Source of the DNA: DASXMT01 sp036521415
GTDB lineage: Bacteria > Actinomycetota > Acidimicrobiia > Acidimicrobiales > RAAP-2
Length of the DNA stretch: 12,819 nucleotides
Assembly (NCBI GenBank): GCA_036521415.1
Contig: DATDHU010000017.1
Span: 1 to 12,819 of the forward strand
Reading direction: 5' to 3'
Positions 11,716 through 12,819 of the stretch are shown piece after piece; the stretch's first letter is position 1; the number at the start of each line of letters is the position of its first letter. The notes under the pieces were generated by a model. The model had not been told where the DNA came from and ran no database searches. It was given only the letters and a program-made list of their open reading frames with translations. A program made the position numbers and the translations under genes.

Positions 11716-12819
11716 TCAGCGAGAGGCCCGTCGCCGGGCCCGGGATCCCTCGAGCAGCTCCCGGGCGTGGCGCCGGGCCGTGTCGCTGTCGGGGCTCCCC
11801 GACAGCATCCGGCTCAATTCGACGATGCGTTCCTCGGGACCGAGCTCGGTGGTCACGGCCACGGTCCGTCCGTCGACCTCGCCCTTGCGCACCGACACCT
11901 GCCGGTCGGCGTGCGCAGCCACCTGGGCCAGGTGGGTGACCACCAGGACCTGGGTGCGCTCGGCCAGCGTGGCCAGGGCGGCGCCCACCGAGATGGCGGC
12001 CATGCCGCCGATCCCGGCATCGACCTCGTCGAACACGATCACCCCCGGCGAGCCGGTGAGGGCCAGCCGGACGGCCAGCATCGTGCGGGCCAACTCTCCG
12101 CCCGAGGCCACCTTGGCCATGGGCAGCGCGGGCTCGCCCGGGTTGGCCCCCAACAAGAAGGTGACCTGGTCGGCCGGCCCCTCGCCGGCCACGGACACCT
12201 CGAAGCGGGCCGAGGGCATGGCCAGCGTGCGGAGGGTCGACTCGATCTGGTCGGCCAGGACGGGGGCGGCCTGGTGGCGCCGACGGGCCACCACCGCTTC
12301 GGCGTCGGCCACCGCGGCTGCCGCTCGCTCGATCTCGCCGTCGAGGGCGACGGCCCGGGCCTCGGCCGACTCGAGGTCGGCCAGCTTGGCCCGGGCCTCA
12401 GCGGCGAAGGCGATGATCTCGCCCGGTGTGGTGCCGTACTTGCGCCCGAGCTCGTGGAGCAGCTGCCGCCGGGCCCGCACTGCGTCGAGCCGCTCGGGGT
12501 CGTCGTCCCAGGTCTCCACCACCGTGCGGAGCTCGGTACCGAGGTCGGCCAGCTCGGCCATCAGGGCGCGGCTCCGCTGCTCCATCCCGGCCAGGGGGGC
12601 CCGGTCGGCCAGGGCCCGGGCGGCCTCGGCCACCCGGTCCTGGGCGCTCGCGGCCTCGGCCTCGGTCCCGGTGCCGGTGAGGGCTTCGAGGGCGCGGGCG
12701 GCCGCCTCCCGATGGGCCGAGGCCGCAGCCAGCCGGTCCTCCTCGGCCGCCAGGCGGTCGTCCTCGGCCTCGTCCTCGAGCGCCGCCGCTTCGATCTCGG
12801 CCACCTGGTAGGCCAGCAG
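11716..12819 (-). CDS. recN: DNA repair protein RecN, C-terminal part (cut by window edge)
   Basis: RecN is an SMC-like ATPase that acts early in double-strand-break repair. The frame is open from the right edge, reading LLAYQVAEIEAAAL, a typical RecN motif, for 367 residues before the TGA; the N-terminal Walker A part is outside. A long Ala/Glu/Arg-rich coiled-coil region is followed by the C-terminal ATPase half. This has the signature ASGGELARTMLAVRLAL, Walker B VIVFDEVDAGIGG, and VVTHLAQVAAHAD with the switch histidine. It ends in an arginine-rich tail. It is separated from pyrG by 79 bp containing a hairpin and the pyrG promoter. The recN–pyrG neighbourhood agrees with actinobacterial core gene order. 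Confidence 0.95.
   Translation of the reverse strand: MLAYQVAEIEAAALEDEAEDDRLAAEEDRLAAASAHREAAARALEALTGTGTEAEAASAQDRVAEAARALADRAPLAGMEQRSRALMAELADLGTELRTVVETWDDDPERLDAVRARRQLLHELGRKYGTTPGEIIAFAAEARAKLADLESAEARAVALDGEIERAAAAVADAEAVVARRRHQAAPVLADQIESTLRTLAMPSARFEVSVAGEGPADQVTFLLGANPGEPALPMAKVASGGELARTMLAVRLALTGSPGVIVFDEVDAGIGGMAAISVGAALATLAERTQVLVVTHLAQVAAHADRQVSVRKGEVDGRTVAVTTELGPEERIVELSRMLSGSPDSDTARRHARELLEGSRARRRASR

Overview
This window is GC-rich, gene-dense bacterial chromosome. Its gene content and order point to a high-GC actinobacterium. I would place it nearest the Acidimicrobiia or another deep actinobacterial branch, but that placement is inference and was not searched. The order recN, pyrG, NUDIX hydrolase, xerD ... 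scpA, scpB, rluB is the well-known actinobacterial core order (in Mycobacterium tuberculosis recN–pyrG–Rv1700–Rv1701 ... scpA–scpB–rluB). Here all of these genes lie on the minus strand. Only trpS is on the plus strand.

Layout from right to left, the direction of most transcription. The 3' part of recN (DNA repair) runs in from the right edge. Next come pyrG (CTP synthase), a NUDIX ADP-ribose pyrophosphatase-like gene, xerD (tyrosine recombinase), a small DksA/TraR-type zinc-finger gene, an M50 site-2-protease-like membrane protein and a 979-residue YfhO-like polytopic membrane protein. All have short gaps or overlaps and probably form one operon. trpS (tryptophanyl-tRNA synthetase) sits on the opposite strand and its end overlaps the end of the YfhO-like gene by 14 bp. 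trpS is divergent from scpA across 87 bp. scpA, scpB and rluB form a tight operon (chromosome segregation plus rRNA pseudouridylation). After a 314-bp spacer come aroH (chorismate mutase) and tyrA (prephenate dehydrogenase, cut by the left edge), which catalyse consecutive steps toward tyrosine.

Two things stand out beyond ordinary housekeeping annotation. First, the four clearest transcription-unit heads (aroH, scpA, trpS, pyrG) each have a TANNNT hexamer ending only 6–9 nt before the start codon and no Shine-Dalgarno sequence. This suggests leaderless mRNAs. Second, the rluB–aroH spacer contains an AT-rich island with a 41-bp near-perfect palindrome, and beside it a short tandem repeat that has copied the end of rluB, including its stop codon. 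I see no CRISPR array, insertion sequence, tRNA or rRNA, prophage or defence system. I do not think a dramatic new system is present; the best leads are the palindrome, the leaderless promoter pattern and the non-canonical gene block between xerD and scpA.
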